DNA of 64,000 nucleotides from Diplosphaera chodatii (Eukaryota; Chlorophyta; Trebouxiophyceae; Prasiolales; Stichococcaceae). The stretch spans positions 3,410,001 to 3,474,000 of the forward strand of contig JAALGY010000033.1 of NCBI GenBank assembly GCA_032358165.1, in the 5' to 3' direction. Numbering within the stretch: position 1 is the stretch's first letter; each line of letters begins with the position of its first letter. Below the pieces are notes generated by a model. That model did no database searches. It was not told where the DNA came from and saw only the letters and a program-made list of their open reading frames with translations. The position numbers and the translations under genes were made by a program. Shown here in pieces: positions 1-11,884 of the stretch.

Positions 1-1454
1 AACTAGAGGGCTTCGAGCACGCTGCGCACCGTCATGGGGCGCCCCATCGCACGAGCCAGCGGTGTGCTGTCCGGCTCCAGTCGTCGTCGAGCATCTACAT
101 ACAGTACCTCGCCCTGCTGCGCAATCCTGCAGCACAACATGCCACGGGATGCCCCATCAGGAGGCGTGTGACATAAAGAGCAGACAGACTTTGCGCAAGT
201 GAGGTGGAACACGCTGACGCAAGAGTGCAGCAGACTCAGGCCAAGAACTTGCCTGGCCAGGAGCGCTGGGGACTTTCCGTCGGCGGCTGCCTTCATGTAC
301 ACAGCTTCCTGCGCCTGTGAAAGTGACCAGACATGTACATGCTGAATGTGCAGAATCAGGCAGCATGCAGGCACAGTACATCGGAGCCTGCAATGCGTCG
401 CTGCTGATGGCGCACAGGTTGATAACACAGAACAGAGGGTCACATCACATGCAGCATGAGCACGCCTGAGCCATGGTATACGTTCTGGCTGTTCAGATGT
501 GAGTGCCTGCACCACATTCGCCGCGGCGGACGCACCTGGGCCAGGCAGACTGCAGCGGCAGCGGAGGTGGCGTCTGGCGCCAGGTCCAGCAGCCCGACAA
601 AGTCCAGCCGCAGCGGCACATTGGCGTGGAGATAGTCAAAGACGCCCGCAGCCTCCTGCGGAAAAGTGTTTCGGTGTGTGCATTGACAGCCTCACCATAG
701 CTGCCTTTGCACGGCTCCTGCTGCAAGCACCTGCCCAACTCCCAGGGAAGCTGAAAGCCGTTGCAGGGGTACCACATGTACCAGTCATGGCACCTGGTAC
801 CGGCGTGCGGCGCGCTTGCAGCCGGCGTCAGTGCCCAGGTCAGCAGCAGCAGCGTCGGCTGACAGTGAAGCGGCTAGGCAGAAAAGCACTGCCGCCTTCT
901 CGAAAGCCACTGCTGTCCGCTCCACTCGCTGGTCTGCATTTGCCAGTTTCTGGGGGTGTTTGCTGGTATCCTTTTCCAGGGTGAGCGTCATGCCTTTGCA
1001 CAAGCCGCACCTGAGTACGCATCATTCCAGGCAAAGCTGACAGGTACGCCACGTCGGTCCTGCCCGACCGGCAGAGCCGTCTCCATTGCTGTCAACAAAT
1101 GGTAATACCTGTATGGTAGTGCGATACCGTTGACTCAAATTCTGATCATCCTGGCCAGCATGCAGCCAGCCAGCTTGTGAACCATGTATGCCTGAGCAAG
1201 AAAACAGTTGGCTATCCCAAATCAGCAGCGTGGTGGTATGATATAGCCCACCTGAGGGACTTGTCCTGCATCTCATCCAGTGTCCCCAGTGGCTCAGCGA
1301 TGAGGGCGCGCAGGCGGGATGCCTCCGCAACTGTGGCGGCAGCGCCAGGCGACTGGTGGACGTGCGGCCCGGTGTTGCCGCGCAGCCAGGCGGCCAGCGC
1401 GCCACCAATATCCAGGCGTCCGGTGCGCTTTCGCGGCATTGCCAGCATGGCCAT
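1..1454 (-). CDS. BRO1-domain protein (ALIX/BROX-like), 3' end cut by window
   Basis: BRO1 domains are banana-shaped helical modules that bind ESCRT-III (CHMP4/Snf7) at endosomes. The proposed start is the ATG at 1452-1454, giving MAMLAMPRKRTGRLD. Exon 1 is 1252-1454 and exon 2 is 1011-1036, encoding SFAWNDAYS, which matches the FxWxDA signature of BRO1. The next exon (about 830-935) encodes AFEKAAVLFCLAASLSADAA, the BRO1 core 'E(K/R)AAVLFNLAA' helix; here Cys replaces the usual Asn. Further exons encode EAAGVFDYL, then LAPDATSAAAAVCLAQV, then YMKAAADGKSPALLARQV, in the family order. The last visible residues are MGRPMTVRSVLEAL and the gene continues past base 1. It is divergent from the glutaredoxin gene. 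The family call is by motif order only; which BRO1 subfamily it belongs to cannot be told without the C-terminus. Confidence 0.72.
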
Positions 1455-2302
1455 CTTGGCTGTGTTTCCGTGAACTCCAAGTCCGCCTCCAAGGCTGCTG
1501 CTCTGCTGACGGCAAACCTGGCTACGCTCGACGGCTGTGCTGTTCACGTGGCCATCAGCCACAGACAAAAGCGCTATCACACACCCCTTGCGGCGTGTGT
1601 CCTGGCGAAAGCGATGTAGCGGCCGAGCCTGGTTGCAACCAGCTGCAATGCTCTGTGGAGGTGCTGGCACTAATTTCAATCTGTCTACAACCGCTGGCTC
1701 CCAGCTTCGTCTCCCTTGAGGTGCCTGCTGTCCCTGATCCACACCTACAGAAGGTGATCACTGCACACGCTGGGAACGCGTTGTGTGCGAGAAATCAGGC
1801 GTGATAGCCACTAGGTCGATCACAGTGTCAACGGGGGCTCGCGAGCTGTCCTTGCAATGCTGCACCGTTCTGTTTTGGAATCAAGTACAGGTGGAGCCTC
1901 ACAGCCCTGACCGCCTTGGACGTTGTGCTGGCAGCATTCCAGCTTGTGTAGTGTTTACTAGCACACTGGTGTGCAACATGATAAATGCCTGAGTATCTCC
2001 GACCCTGATTTGACTGCTCCGAGACTCGGTGACATGGACATGCTCACTACTGGGTGTCTCCTGGTCTTGTGAGACCTGCAGACAACATGAGCGCCTGGTG
2101 TGTTGGGTAACTCACAACCTGTTGCACGTTATTGTATGCGCCTGAGTCCATAGTAGCACCTGCACAGCACTGGCAGAAGCTGAACGTGCACAACTGCACA
2201 TCACCGTCGCCACATGCACTAATCTTGAGACTTGTTCCTCGGACGCTGATACAACGCTGATACATTGCGAGCAGTCAGTGAATACACTTCAGTTTGACCA
2301 AG
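1455..2302. promoter_or_regulatory. Divergent intergenic region between BRO1 and glutaredoxin genes
   Basis: About 850 bases separate two divergent start codons, so both promoters and 5' UTRs must lie here. Open frames on both strands carry no family signature. I see no clear TATA box or repeat. Confidence 0.4.
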
Positions 2303-4787
2303 ATGGCGAAGGTCAAGGACATCAAAACGCCCCAAGAGTTTGATGCTGCAGTGGCGTCCAACACAGCGGTGCGCCGTCAGGCCATGGCACAAGCGGAGCC
2401 GACATGCTGGCTTGGTCAGTCGGCTGCATGGCATCGTTAGTCAAGTCGCGATGATGCTGATGCATGTCTGCGTGCGTATCGCACAGGTGGTCCACTTCTG
2501 GGCGCCATGGTGCGAGCCGTGCAAGCAGATGGACGAGGTGCTGTCAGCGCTGGCATCTGATGCGCCAAGCACGTCGCAGTTTCTGCGGGTGAGCTCTCAT
2601 GCAGAAAGTGCGAGGTGAAGCCGCCTTCTGCCAGCAGACTGCTGCCACGCGTCACGGCGCATGCACAGGCTCACTGCATATGCACCATGAGCAGGTTGAG
2701 GCAGAGGAGGTCGAGGACCTTGCAGAGCGGTACGACGTGTCGGCCGTGCCACACTTCCTCATATTGAAGGTGCCTGACAAGAGGTTTTTGCCGAGAAGAC
2801 ATACCGCATGCACCCTCATCCAGTAGTGCTGGTGGCACCCATTTGCAGGCGCTTGAACATGTTGTGGCTAAGCTTACTTACTGACAGCTTGACATCGTGA
2901 CAGAATGGCAAAGTGGCGGCAGCAGTCGAGGGTGCCGACCCGGCTGCGCTGACGTCGGCAGTGACATCACATGTCGGTGGATCCAGTAACGTGCCGCCCA
3001 GCGGTGCTCTGCCTGTGCCAAATGGGCAGTTGCATCCCACGCCGCCGCAGAGTCGGGAGCCGCCTGCAGAGGCCCAGGTGCTCTTCTACAGCCATTCAGA
3101 GCATGTGCTCTTCAAGATGCAGCCTGATTCCCCGTGATGCATGGCGTGATACTAACAGTTGGCTGCACCTCGCCTGTTGTGCAGGGTGCCATTGTGCAGC
3201 AGAACGGTGTTGCAGCCGCAGCAGCAGGTGGCAGAGCGGCATTGACACAGCGCATAGAGGCACTGCTCAAGTCGGAACCCATCCTGCTGTTCATGAAGGT
3301 GCGGATGTGCTGCATCTGGTGCAATCCTGCTGGGCCACTCCGACACACTCACCCGGTCAACACAGCACTGCACCTGCGCACTGCAATGCACCTCTGCTTT
3401 CTCTATCTGTAGGGCTGGCTTGACCTGTTGTGCACATGCGCAGGGGTCGCCCGACGCGCCGCGGTGCGGCTTCAGCGCCCAGGTGGTGCAGGCGCTGCGG
3501 GCGGCTGGCGCAGACTTCCGCCACTTTGACATCCTGCAGGACCCCGCCATCCGCGAGGGGCTCAAGGTGCTGCGTGATGCGCTGAGGCTGTTCATCATGC
3601 AGTCATCATTGGTTGGGGTGCGTCTTCAACACACAAATGCTGTGCTGGATTTCACCACTGAAGCTGTGCGTGCTTCACGCAGGCGCATTCCAACTGGCCG
3701 ACGTACCCACAAGTGTATGTCAATGGCGAGGTGAGCATAGCACGATCTGAGTTGCCTCCTTAAACCCTTTGCAACCTTTCTGACATGCTGCCTGCAACAC
3801 AACATACCAAGCACACCATGACGATGGCATCTACAAACCCTGGCGATGGCATTTTCACAGCTGCTTGGTGGGTGCGATATTGTGCTGGAGATGGCTGCAG
3901 ACGGCGAGCTTAAGGAGGTAAGCTCATGTCCTGATATGCAAGCCTGCCGACGATACACGACATCGTAGCCACCAAGATCACCCGAATGTAGCAGCAGCAG
4001 ATCGGTGTATGCAGGCTGTGGCAGCGGCTGCACCCCAGCAGAACGGCAGCACCGACCTGCAGCAGCGTCTCAAGCAGCTGACGACAGCAGCGCCAGTGAT
4101 GCTGTTCATCAAGGTCAGTGCGAGTCCGTGTGTTGTGTCGGGCGCTTGATTGTAGCGCGTGCGCTGTCCTGGAGTGTTGCGATGATCAATCGAGTCAGTG
4201 GAGTGATGGCTGCCGGCAGGGGTCTCGGCAGCAGCCTTTCTGTCGCTTCAGCAAGACAGCAGTGGCAGCAGTCCAGAAGACTGGCGTGTCATTCGACACC
4301 TTTGACATCTTTTCGGTGCGCATGCTTGCTGTGCTGTCGCAGCTGCCGATACCTTCACAATATGCTGGCTGTGTAATAGCCACCCGCCGCCACCGCCGCC
4401 GCTGCTGCTGGTGTGGGAACTATACCTTCGCTTAGGTGATCGACGTATCGACCAAACAACGAGCCAGTCCGCTTCGTGCAGGACGACGAGGTTCGAGAGG
4501 GCCTGAAGCAGTACAGCAACTGGCCGACCTTCCCGCAGCTGTATGTCAGGTGACACGGGTATTGGATGCACCTACACCATGCCAGCCTGAAGCGTGGCTT
4601 CAGCAAGCATGATAGTGTTTTGTGCCCTGACGATCCACCCTGTCGGTTGCTGGGTAAGTCAATCTAGCTTGTGCAACACACTGTTGTGATCCTCTGCTAT
4701 ATCAGGGGCGAGCTGCTCGGAGGCGCCGACATCATCGCAGAGCTGGATGAGACGGGGGAGCTTGCAGAGGCGCTCAAGGGCGAGTGA
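2303..4787 (+). CDS. Multidomain monothiol glutaredoxin (GRX3/GRXS17/PICOT type)
   Basis: Cytosolic/nuclear Trx-Grx-Grx proteins bind [2Fe-2S] clusters with glutathione and take part in iron handling and cluster delivery. Twelve exons join in frame: 2303-2368, 2487-2588, 2695-2769, 2904-3077, 3185-3298, 3444-3566, 3683-3730, 3861-3917, 4015-4113, 4220-4315, 4482-4549 and 4706-4787. They give 367 residues. The N-terminal thioredoxin-like domain has [14 protein letters not shown] and ends in a cis-Pro loop (SAVPHFL). Grx domain 1 has the CGFS site (PRCGFSAQ) followed by [20 protein letters not shown]. Grx domain 2 has CRFS in place of CGFS, then [20 protein letters not shown]. The length fits GRX3-type proteins with two Grx domains; plant GRXS17 usually has three. 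Identity is very secure. Odd points are the CxxC in the Trx domain and the Gly-to-Arg change in the second site. Confidence 0.95.
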
Positions 4788-5327
4788 GGCGTTGCAGCAG
4801 GCGATAAGTGTCAAGCGTGCAACACTAACCGCTGTGTTGGCGATGAACCTCCGAGCCACATGGGCAGCGCCGATGCTACAAGTAGCGGTGGACGGTCATG
4901 ATGTTCGACCTCTAGCATGCCAAAGAAGCAAGGTGCATCTTTGCCGCTGTCCCGCGATCAGCAGCCTGCAGACTCGCTCTTGGGGCTCTCATACAGTAGG
5001 ACACATGGCAACTTGACTCAAGCAGCTAGTCTGCTGGTGACATGCAGTCGTGCGGCGGTCTTGGTGGAAGTCAGTGGAAGCATCGACATAACGCCACCCT
5101 GTATTATAGCAGATGTGCCACGACCTCAGACTGGCCCTCACGTCACACCTCGCTTGCCTGAAGCCTGCAACAGCTTGCCGACAGATACCTGCAGCTCGCT
5201 CGCAGCTTACTTGTTGCGCCCTCAGGGCAAGCACAGCGAGGTTTCACAGCCGAGGGTACGCGTTGAGGGGGTCACCGGACCCGAGCTCCAACGCCAGCAG
5301 CGGTGCCTGGGCCCAGCAGCCGTCGCC
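4788..5327. other. Intergenic spacer, glutaredoxin to A20/AN1 gene
   Basis: A 540-base spacer between two genes on the same strand must hold the glutaredoxin 3' UTR and the promoter and 5' UTR of the zinc-finger gene. Open frames here show no recognisable domain. Confidence 0.4.
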
Positions 5328-7191
5328 ATGGACTCCAACACGCAGAAGGAGGCGCCGATGCCCAAGCTCTGCGCGGCCGGCTGCGGCTTCTTCTCGTGAG
5401 TGCTCTGTCTCAGCCCACGATGCCCTGTTTTGCTCCTCTGGTACCTCTTCCCCGCCCGACGTACGGCGCCCATGTGCGGCAAACGTAGACGAGGTAGCAT
5501 TCATGCTGTGCTGGTCGTAGCACAAAGCTCTCTGACGCACTGCCGGACCCCTGGCTGGCACCTATAAGGTTGAGAGGTTCACCTCACGCCTCTCCGGGTC
5601 TCGCTGCTGCTGTGCACGGCGCGCTGCTCTGCAACTTCTTGCACACGATCATGGAGTAGACGAGCAGCCGCGGCGCCGGTGGCTTGGCGCGTACTGGCAG
5701 GTTGGCTGACCTCGGGGTTGTGGTGCTGTCCCCGTCAGCCTCGCTTTTGCAGCTCCGCGCAGCAACAGCAGGGCTTGCACTAGATTAAGCAGCTGTGCCG
5801 CATTCTTCGGTGCTGCGGCGGTCGCGTTTGCGGCTGCGGTCAAAGTACTGTCCTCTGCGCGTTGTCAGCAGACCACCAGAGCGTAACTGCCTGTCAACAG
5901 TGGTTGCAGTTGCATATCACGCCATCGTTGACTTGCGTGAGTGCTAGTACCAGCATGTGCAGTTGATCTGCACGCAGTGCACGCACGCCTCGGCCTCTGC
6001 TGCATTTTTTCTGGCTTGCTGATTAGCAGGGCTACCCAGGTGGTGCATTGTTCCTGCGGCGATCGTCTGATACGACTAGGGATCAACCTACTCCGCCCCT
6101 ATAAAGTCATCAAACACACTCGCGTTGTATCGCACATGTCATAGTTACGTTGAGCGTACTATTGGGTGACAGTCATGTGCGCGCTCGCTGGTAGTGATGC
6201 TGCAACACCGTGTCTTTTGTACTTACAAGGTTTGTTCGTTGCACTGCAGGAATCCAAACCTGGACGACCTGTGCTCCAAGTGCAATCGCGAGCGGCAGGC
6301 CAATGAGGCGGCCGCCAAGGCGATCGCCTCCAGCGGGCCGCCTGCAGCAGTGACCACGCCCCTGCCCGCCGTGCCTGCTGCCATGCAGCTGCCAGCGCCC
6401 GTGGCGGTGCCTGCAGCTGTGCCAGTACAGCCCCAGTCCCAGCCAGCGCAGCAGCTCGCGCCGGCCGTGCAGATGCTGCTGCCGACGCCGGCTGCAGCGG
6501 CGGCGGCCCCCGCCGTCAGCCCCGTGGCAGCCCCACAGCCGGTGCAGCAGCCGGTGGCGACAGCCCTGCAGCTGCCCAAGGTGCAGAACACCCCCAGCGC
6601 CGCGGCTGCTGCTGCGGCGGGCAGCAGCGGCGGCCAGCAGCAGACTGCTGCGCCGGATGAGGCGGCAGATGAGGAGCCGCCCCGACGCGTGCAGAAGAAC
6701 ACCAGCCGCTGCTTCAGCTGCAACAAGAAGGTTCGCAGCTGCTGAACCTGCTGTGCATGCCAAACGAAACACTGTGCTGGCGTGGTGATCTCTGCAGAGG
6801 GGCAGCGTTGCTCTCCTGTAAAATTTGCTTTGCACGTGTGCATATCTTGTTAGTTATTGACCTGCATATGAAACTGTATGCTGCAGATCGGCCTGACGGG
6901 CTTCAAGTGCCGCTGCGGGTTTGTCTTTTGCGGCCCGCACCGCCTGGCGGAGGCCCACGCCTGCGACTACGACTACAAGGGCAACGGTGGGTTGGTGCCG
7001 GATCATGTTCACCTGTCATACACGTGAAATGCCTGTTGTACCCCAGCGTCGTCATCCCTTTTTTTTTGTCGGTGGCTCAGCCTTTGGTGGCTGTGCAGAA
7101 CGTTTAACATGGTGGTTGATTGTGTGCAGGTCGTGAGACGCTGGCCAAGCTGAACCCGCTGATTCAGGCAGACCGCATCACCCGCTTCTGA
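5328..7191 (+). CDS. A20/AN1 zinc-finger stress-associated protein
   Basis: Proteins with an N-terminal A20 and a C-terminal AN1 zinc finger are the plant SAP family, which bind ubiquitin and are induced by abiotic stress. Four exons join in frame: 5328-5395, 6250-6730, 6887-6986 and 7130-7191, giving 236 residues. The A20 finger is split by intron 1: [12 protein letters not shown] continues as [15 protein letters not shown], matching C-x3-C-x11-C-x2-C. A linker of about 140 residues is almost pure Ala/Pro/Gln/Val. The AN1 finger follows with [18 protein letters not shown], then [17 protein letters not shown], with all zinc ligands present. The protein ends [18 protein letters not shown]. The first intron (854 bases) is by far the longest of the gene. 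Plant SAPs are typically 130-200 residues, so the extra length comes from the linker. Confidence 0.94.
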
Positions 7192-7928
7192 CAGCTTGGG
7201 CGCAGCTGAGCTGCCCACATTGCTGCACCTGGGCAGCAAAACCAGCCATTGCGCAGCAGTTTTCTGCGCCGTGGGACCGACTTGCAGAGGGATTCCCCTA
7301 GGGACAAGCGGAAGTACTGCATGGCAAGTGCATTTCATGTTCCGCTAGGCTGTGGGTCTGACGCTGCAACTAATCGAAAAAGCGTTCCAGACATTGGCTT
7401 GGTGCACAGGCTCTGCTGTGGCAACACTGTTTCTCTGCCGTACAAGGTGTGCATGACGGTTCTGTTGGCAACTGTCCCTATGCAACCCGTGTCCGCATTC
7501 CCTTACAATGCTCAGGGACTCTTGCGTTTGCTTCCCTTTCATGCTGTAGAATGTAACGGATGTCATGCGATCTGCACCATCCACCGTCGTGCTGCTTCGT
7601 GCAAGGCCTCGCACTCCTGCATGAAACTGTTGCTGCGCAAGTGACCATGTGCACTCATGGTAGTCATCATCGCCCTCTGCATGCACCGGTAAGTGTGTCT
7701 CTGCTGTGACACGCAGTAGAATTGCAATGCACGCAGGGAGGCCAATGCAGGAAATGGAGCCGTGTAAAACGCTTGCATCTCATACATTTGCGGTCTGCAG
7801 GCACGGCCAGCACTGCGTAGGCAGCTTGAAACATTGCACTGGTACACCTGTTTTGCAGTCGGGACATCCTGTATGCCTCCTGACCTGATCCCTGATACAA
7901 GTGCAACCCACCGGATACAAGTGCAACC
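7192..7928. other. Convergent intergenic region with short direct repeat
   Basis: This is the space between the convergent stop codons of the A20/AN1 gene and PEX14, so it holds two 3' UTRs. A TGTAA motif, the usual chlorophyte polyadenylation signal, lies at about 7552. Just before the PEX14 stop the string GATACAAGTGCAACCC occurs twice (about 7893-7929). No gene is seen. Confidence 0.45.
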
Positions 7929-10900
7929 CTAAGCCTCAGTGGGCAATGCACCCTGCTCCCCCTCATCAACGGGCGCCGCCGTGATCTCGCTGGTGGCCTC
8001 TGCCGCTGCTGCCTGCGGCTGCCGCTCGTAGCCCTCAGAGCCTGCTGAGCCGCTAGATGCCCCAGACTGCTTGGCATCTCGCTCCGCTCGCGCGGCCTCA
8101 ACGTCTGGCGTCACCGGCGCTGCGTCCTGTGCATTGAGGCGCAGGGAAGCCACTGTCATCTGAGCACGTGAGGGCTGCAACATCGGTGAATCGCTGGGTC
8201 TTGCTTCCGCAATGCGAAGCGCTGGGCAGTGCACTACCTGCGAGGCCGAAAAGTCACGCTCTGATGGCGTTGACGCCGCCGCAGCCGATTCAGCTGTTTG
8301 CTGAGGCGTGGCAGGAACGGGCCCGGGACCGCGCGGCACCGCCGGCAGCCCGGGCAGCGGCTCTGCTGCCGCCACGGCTGCGGCGTCCTGTGCAGCGCCG
8401 CCGTGGTCCGGGCTTGGCAAAGCAGCGGGTGAGGCGGCGGGGCGGCGGCGTGGCAGTGGGATGCTGGGCTGCGGCACCGCCGGCGGGCGCCATGGCTGCG
8501 CCTGCGGCCAATAGGCAACAGTTCATGTAGAGGTGACACAAGGAGATGGCATGCAGAAGTTCAACGTGCAGCAGGGATGAAAGGACCTCATGCGACCGCA
8601 GGCCAGCTGGTTGGATGGAACGCTGTTCTGGTAACGGGGCGACATGCACCTCGTCAGTTCCCATGTCGGACACTGAAGACGCCACGGAGACAGCGCGGCC
8701 CGCCAGCGGCGGGGTGGCGTCCCGCTGCCACGGCGCCACGCCGGCCTGCTGCGCAAACGCCGGCGGAGTGTCGTCAGCGGGCTGCGCGCGCTCCCAGGGC
8801 TGCGGATCAATAAGGACGGTGGAGTCAGGCATGGCAGTCTGAGTGGTTGCAGCAGGGCAGGGCAGCACCACGCCAGCCTTTCATGATGCACATCAGCATC
8901 AGCGGCAGCAGCAGCATCGTGGTCTAGCATTTCCCTAGTATAACACCCCGGTTGTGGATCCGAGGCAAGCATGAAACAGGCGGCTGACCTTGGGCAGCCG
9001 GCCGGCCCCTGGGGCGCCGCCGCCGCTGCTGCCGCCCCGGCCGCTGTGCAGCCAGGAGCCGCCGCCGCTCGGGGGGCCAGGGGCCGGCAGGCCTACACGA
9101 CAGGACGGGGAGGGATGAGGAGGTCGCTGTGCTTTACGGAGGGACACACTTTGGCGCGGGGCGCGAGGCGGGCGGCGCTCAGGGGGGCTGACGGGTCGGG
9201 CGGCGTGTCGACGATGTCGGTGCGGATGCCCGGCGGCGTGATGCCGGCCTGCAGCATCTCCAGTATGTCGTCCCGGCTGAGCTTCGTGCTGGCCGCAGTG
9301 CCTACTGAGGGGAGAGTCACTGACCCTGAAGGATGATCTGTGCCTGATTTGACCCCACACATGCTGACTTCAGCACCCACAGGGTCCACATGGGTCAAGC
9401 TGCTGAGGACCGAACATGCAATTTGCCCATGCATTGTAATGGATTGTTGAAGGCTGCAGTGTTCATTTGCAGCAGCATCAACAGCAGGATGCTCCGGCAT
9501 CCAGCGCTCCCGCAATGACCAGGCTCAGCTGTGTGCTGTACCTGCTGCAGGTGTTGCGAAGGCTGGAGCATCATCGTGGTGCAGCGAGCCGTTGGCAGTT
9601 GCGCCCCTGCTGCCGCCATAGTAGCTGTTGTTGCGACTACCGCCATGCACGTTCTGCTGACTGCCTGCATGCATATGCACAAAATTTAAACAGGGTGTTG
9701 ACGCAAGCAGCGCATGGCCTGACTCCCTTCCCTGCTTGCCACGCAGGCCATTCGAGCAGCATCCTTGTGAATGGCGATGTTACAGGTGCACCTCTGGACG
9801 GCGCAGGGGAGGTGGCTGCGCTGCGCTGCGGCGTGCCGTAGGTGGAGGACACTGGCGACTCGGCAGACGCTGGCGCTGCACTTGCGCTGAGCCTGCGAAT
9901 AGATGACATTCCCAAACTTGCTTTCAGCAGCAGCACCACATTCGGGGTTGGCAGCTCGTCCTCCAAACAGATTCCAACTTGCTCTGGACACCAGTGCAAA
10001 TCGCTGGCTTGGCAGCATGCAGGCAGCCAGCCTGTCATCGCTGCACGCAATATGCTCACTCGTTGATGCTCTCCACGAAGGTGCGCAGCTCAGAGCGCAG
10101 GTCGGAGCGGACATCCGCACGCAGGTCGGACCGCAGCTTGGCAACATCCGTCTCTGCAGCTCCCTGCTTCCGCAGATCCTTCAGCTCTGTGAGCACCGCC
10201 TGCAGTGCCGGCAGCAGCGCCGCCACCTGTTCCATGCGCTCCGTCTGCGCCTGCAGCAGGTCAGTAAACTGCAGTTATGTGTACTGGGCCAAGTGGGCTG
10301 TATCAGGCTCACGAAGTTGGTGTACGCCGTGCGCGTATGTCCACATGGTACCCTTGGTCTTAATATGCACTAGAGTTACATCAACATTGCAAGTCTGACG
10401 CAGAGCTGGCACTTTGCAGGAAGCAAGTGGCACCCAGAAGGATGCAGGGCACGTCCCCTCAACTGGCAAGGTGCTGGCCAGCGGCCTCTCCATCAGTCCA
10501 GCTGAACAGCAGCTTGCCGCAGGCCATGGTGATTGTTGCGATGCCGTCAGCAGGCCGACGGTGCACTGATCCTGCGCCGGGTGACGGTCGTGCCCACTGA
10601 ACCTGGTTGGTGCGCAGCCTACCTTTATGGCGTCAGCCAGCGCATTGGCGGAGCCCTGCTCCTCCGCTGTCAGCGCCTGGCTGGTGCGCTTGCCGGCAGC
10701 GGGGTCCATGCCGTCCTGGCGGGCGGCCGCCCACCGCTCATAGTACTCGCGCAGCCACGGCACCACCAGGCGCTGCAGCCCGTAGCCGCCTGCCGCAATT
10801 GCAGTGAGCCCCAGAACAACCTGTCGAAGTGCAAGGGACATTAGCTGAAACATGCAGCTTGGGGTGAAATTGATGTTGGATGTTCCTGGTCCTGCTCATC

Positions 10901-11884
10901 ACGACAACAGGACCAGATAAACCAAATTTCAACAGCACTATGCAAAAGCAATCACAAGAACGGACGATGCTCTGGCCACTGATCATGTGCAGTGTTCCAT
11001 GCTGCAGTGCCACAAACAAAGAGGCAGTATTGCACGCACTGTCTGCGGAGCAGCTTACCGAGGTCCAGCGGGGACCGGGCGGCGGGCCGGCCACCTGCAG
11101 CTGCTGCCCGGGCACCGTGAGCATCGCCCCCTGCTGCTGCTGTGGCAGCTGGCTGTACACGGGCGCTTGCTGGTAGGGCCCGCCGGGCTGCTGCTGCTGC
11201 TGCTGCTGCTGGGGCTGCTGAGCATACACCTGCTGCGTGGGGATGTATGCCTGCATGGATGGCACATACTGGTAACAAGCATGTCTGTTTGAGATGCATG
11301 CATACAATGAACCCACATGCGGCGCTGGTCGCTGCAGAAGCGGCGTGCGAGACTGTCGAATCAGAGCATCTTGTTGCAAAGCAAGCAGACCTGCTGCTGG
11401 CCAGGCTGCGAAGGTGCTGCATAAGGGCTGGCACCCGTTGCGGGCGGCACTGCTGGTGCGGGCGGCACCGCAGCCGCTGCCGGGGCGTCTGGCGCACGGC
11501 GGAAGGCTTCATCAATCTCCCCAGCCGTGAGGCCCTTCTTGATGAGGAAGCTGCGCTTCTGTTCTGCAGACGCAGGCGCCACCTGCATGTGATCACGATG
11601 CAATGGGCACTCGGCTGGTTTGCGACCTCCGTGCAAAGCATGCTCACATGTACCGTATGCCAGTGGACACTCTACCGACATGCACCAGCCCAGGATGCAG
11701 TAACAATGCTGCCCCTCATACATACCTTCGGGTTGGTCAGGAAGGAGACAGCATTGACGATTTGGTCTTCCCGAAGCGGCTCGGCAACCGCAGCGTCATT
11801 GCCAGCTGTGTCTGCTGGGAGGCTTGGGGCGCCTGCGGCCTCGATGCTGGCCACCTCGGCAGCGGCATCTGCTACAGTGGCCAT
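7929..11884 (-). CDS. PEX14: Peroxin PEX14, peroxisomal import docking protein
   Basis: PEX14 is the peroxisomal membrane docking factor for the PTS1 receptor PEX5. ATG is at 11882-11884 and TAG at 7929-7931. Exon 1 (11726-11884) and exon 2 (11391-11582) encode the conserved N-terminal domain: REDQIVNAVSFLTNPK, then AEQKRSFLIKKGLTAGEIDEAF, as in PEX14 of plants and animals. Exon 3 (11059-11268) is Gln/Pro rich with a run of eight Gln. Exon 4 (10623-10820) carries the single membrane segment VVLGLTAIAAGGYGLQRL. Exon 5 (about 10060-10268) is a coiled coil with LLQAQTERMEQVAALLPAL. A later exon (about 9157-9307) encodes DDILEMLQAGITPPGIRTDI and RLAPRAK, the plant-type C-terminal motif. The last exon is low-complexity Ala/Pro/Ser. 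Exon joins between 9700 and 10060 and between 8480 and 9160 are not settled. Confidence 0.9.

Noticed and set aside
1..515. Ankyrin-repeat reading of the minus-strand frame (KAAADGKSPALLARQV)
   Set aside because: The exon order AFEKAAVLF, AAGVFDYL, LAQV, KAAADGKSPALLA matches a BRO1 domain helix by helix; no second ankyrin-type repeat exists.
6173..6843. Two long minus-strand frames of about 200-220 residues
   Set aside because: Both are shadows of the Ala/Gln/Pro linker of the A20/AN1 protein.
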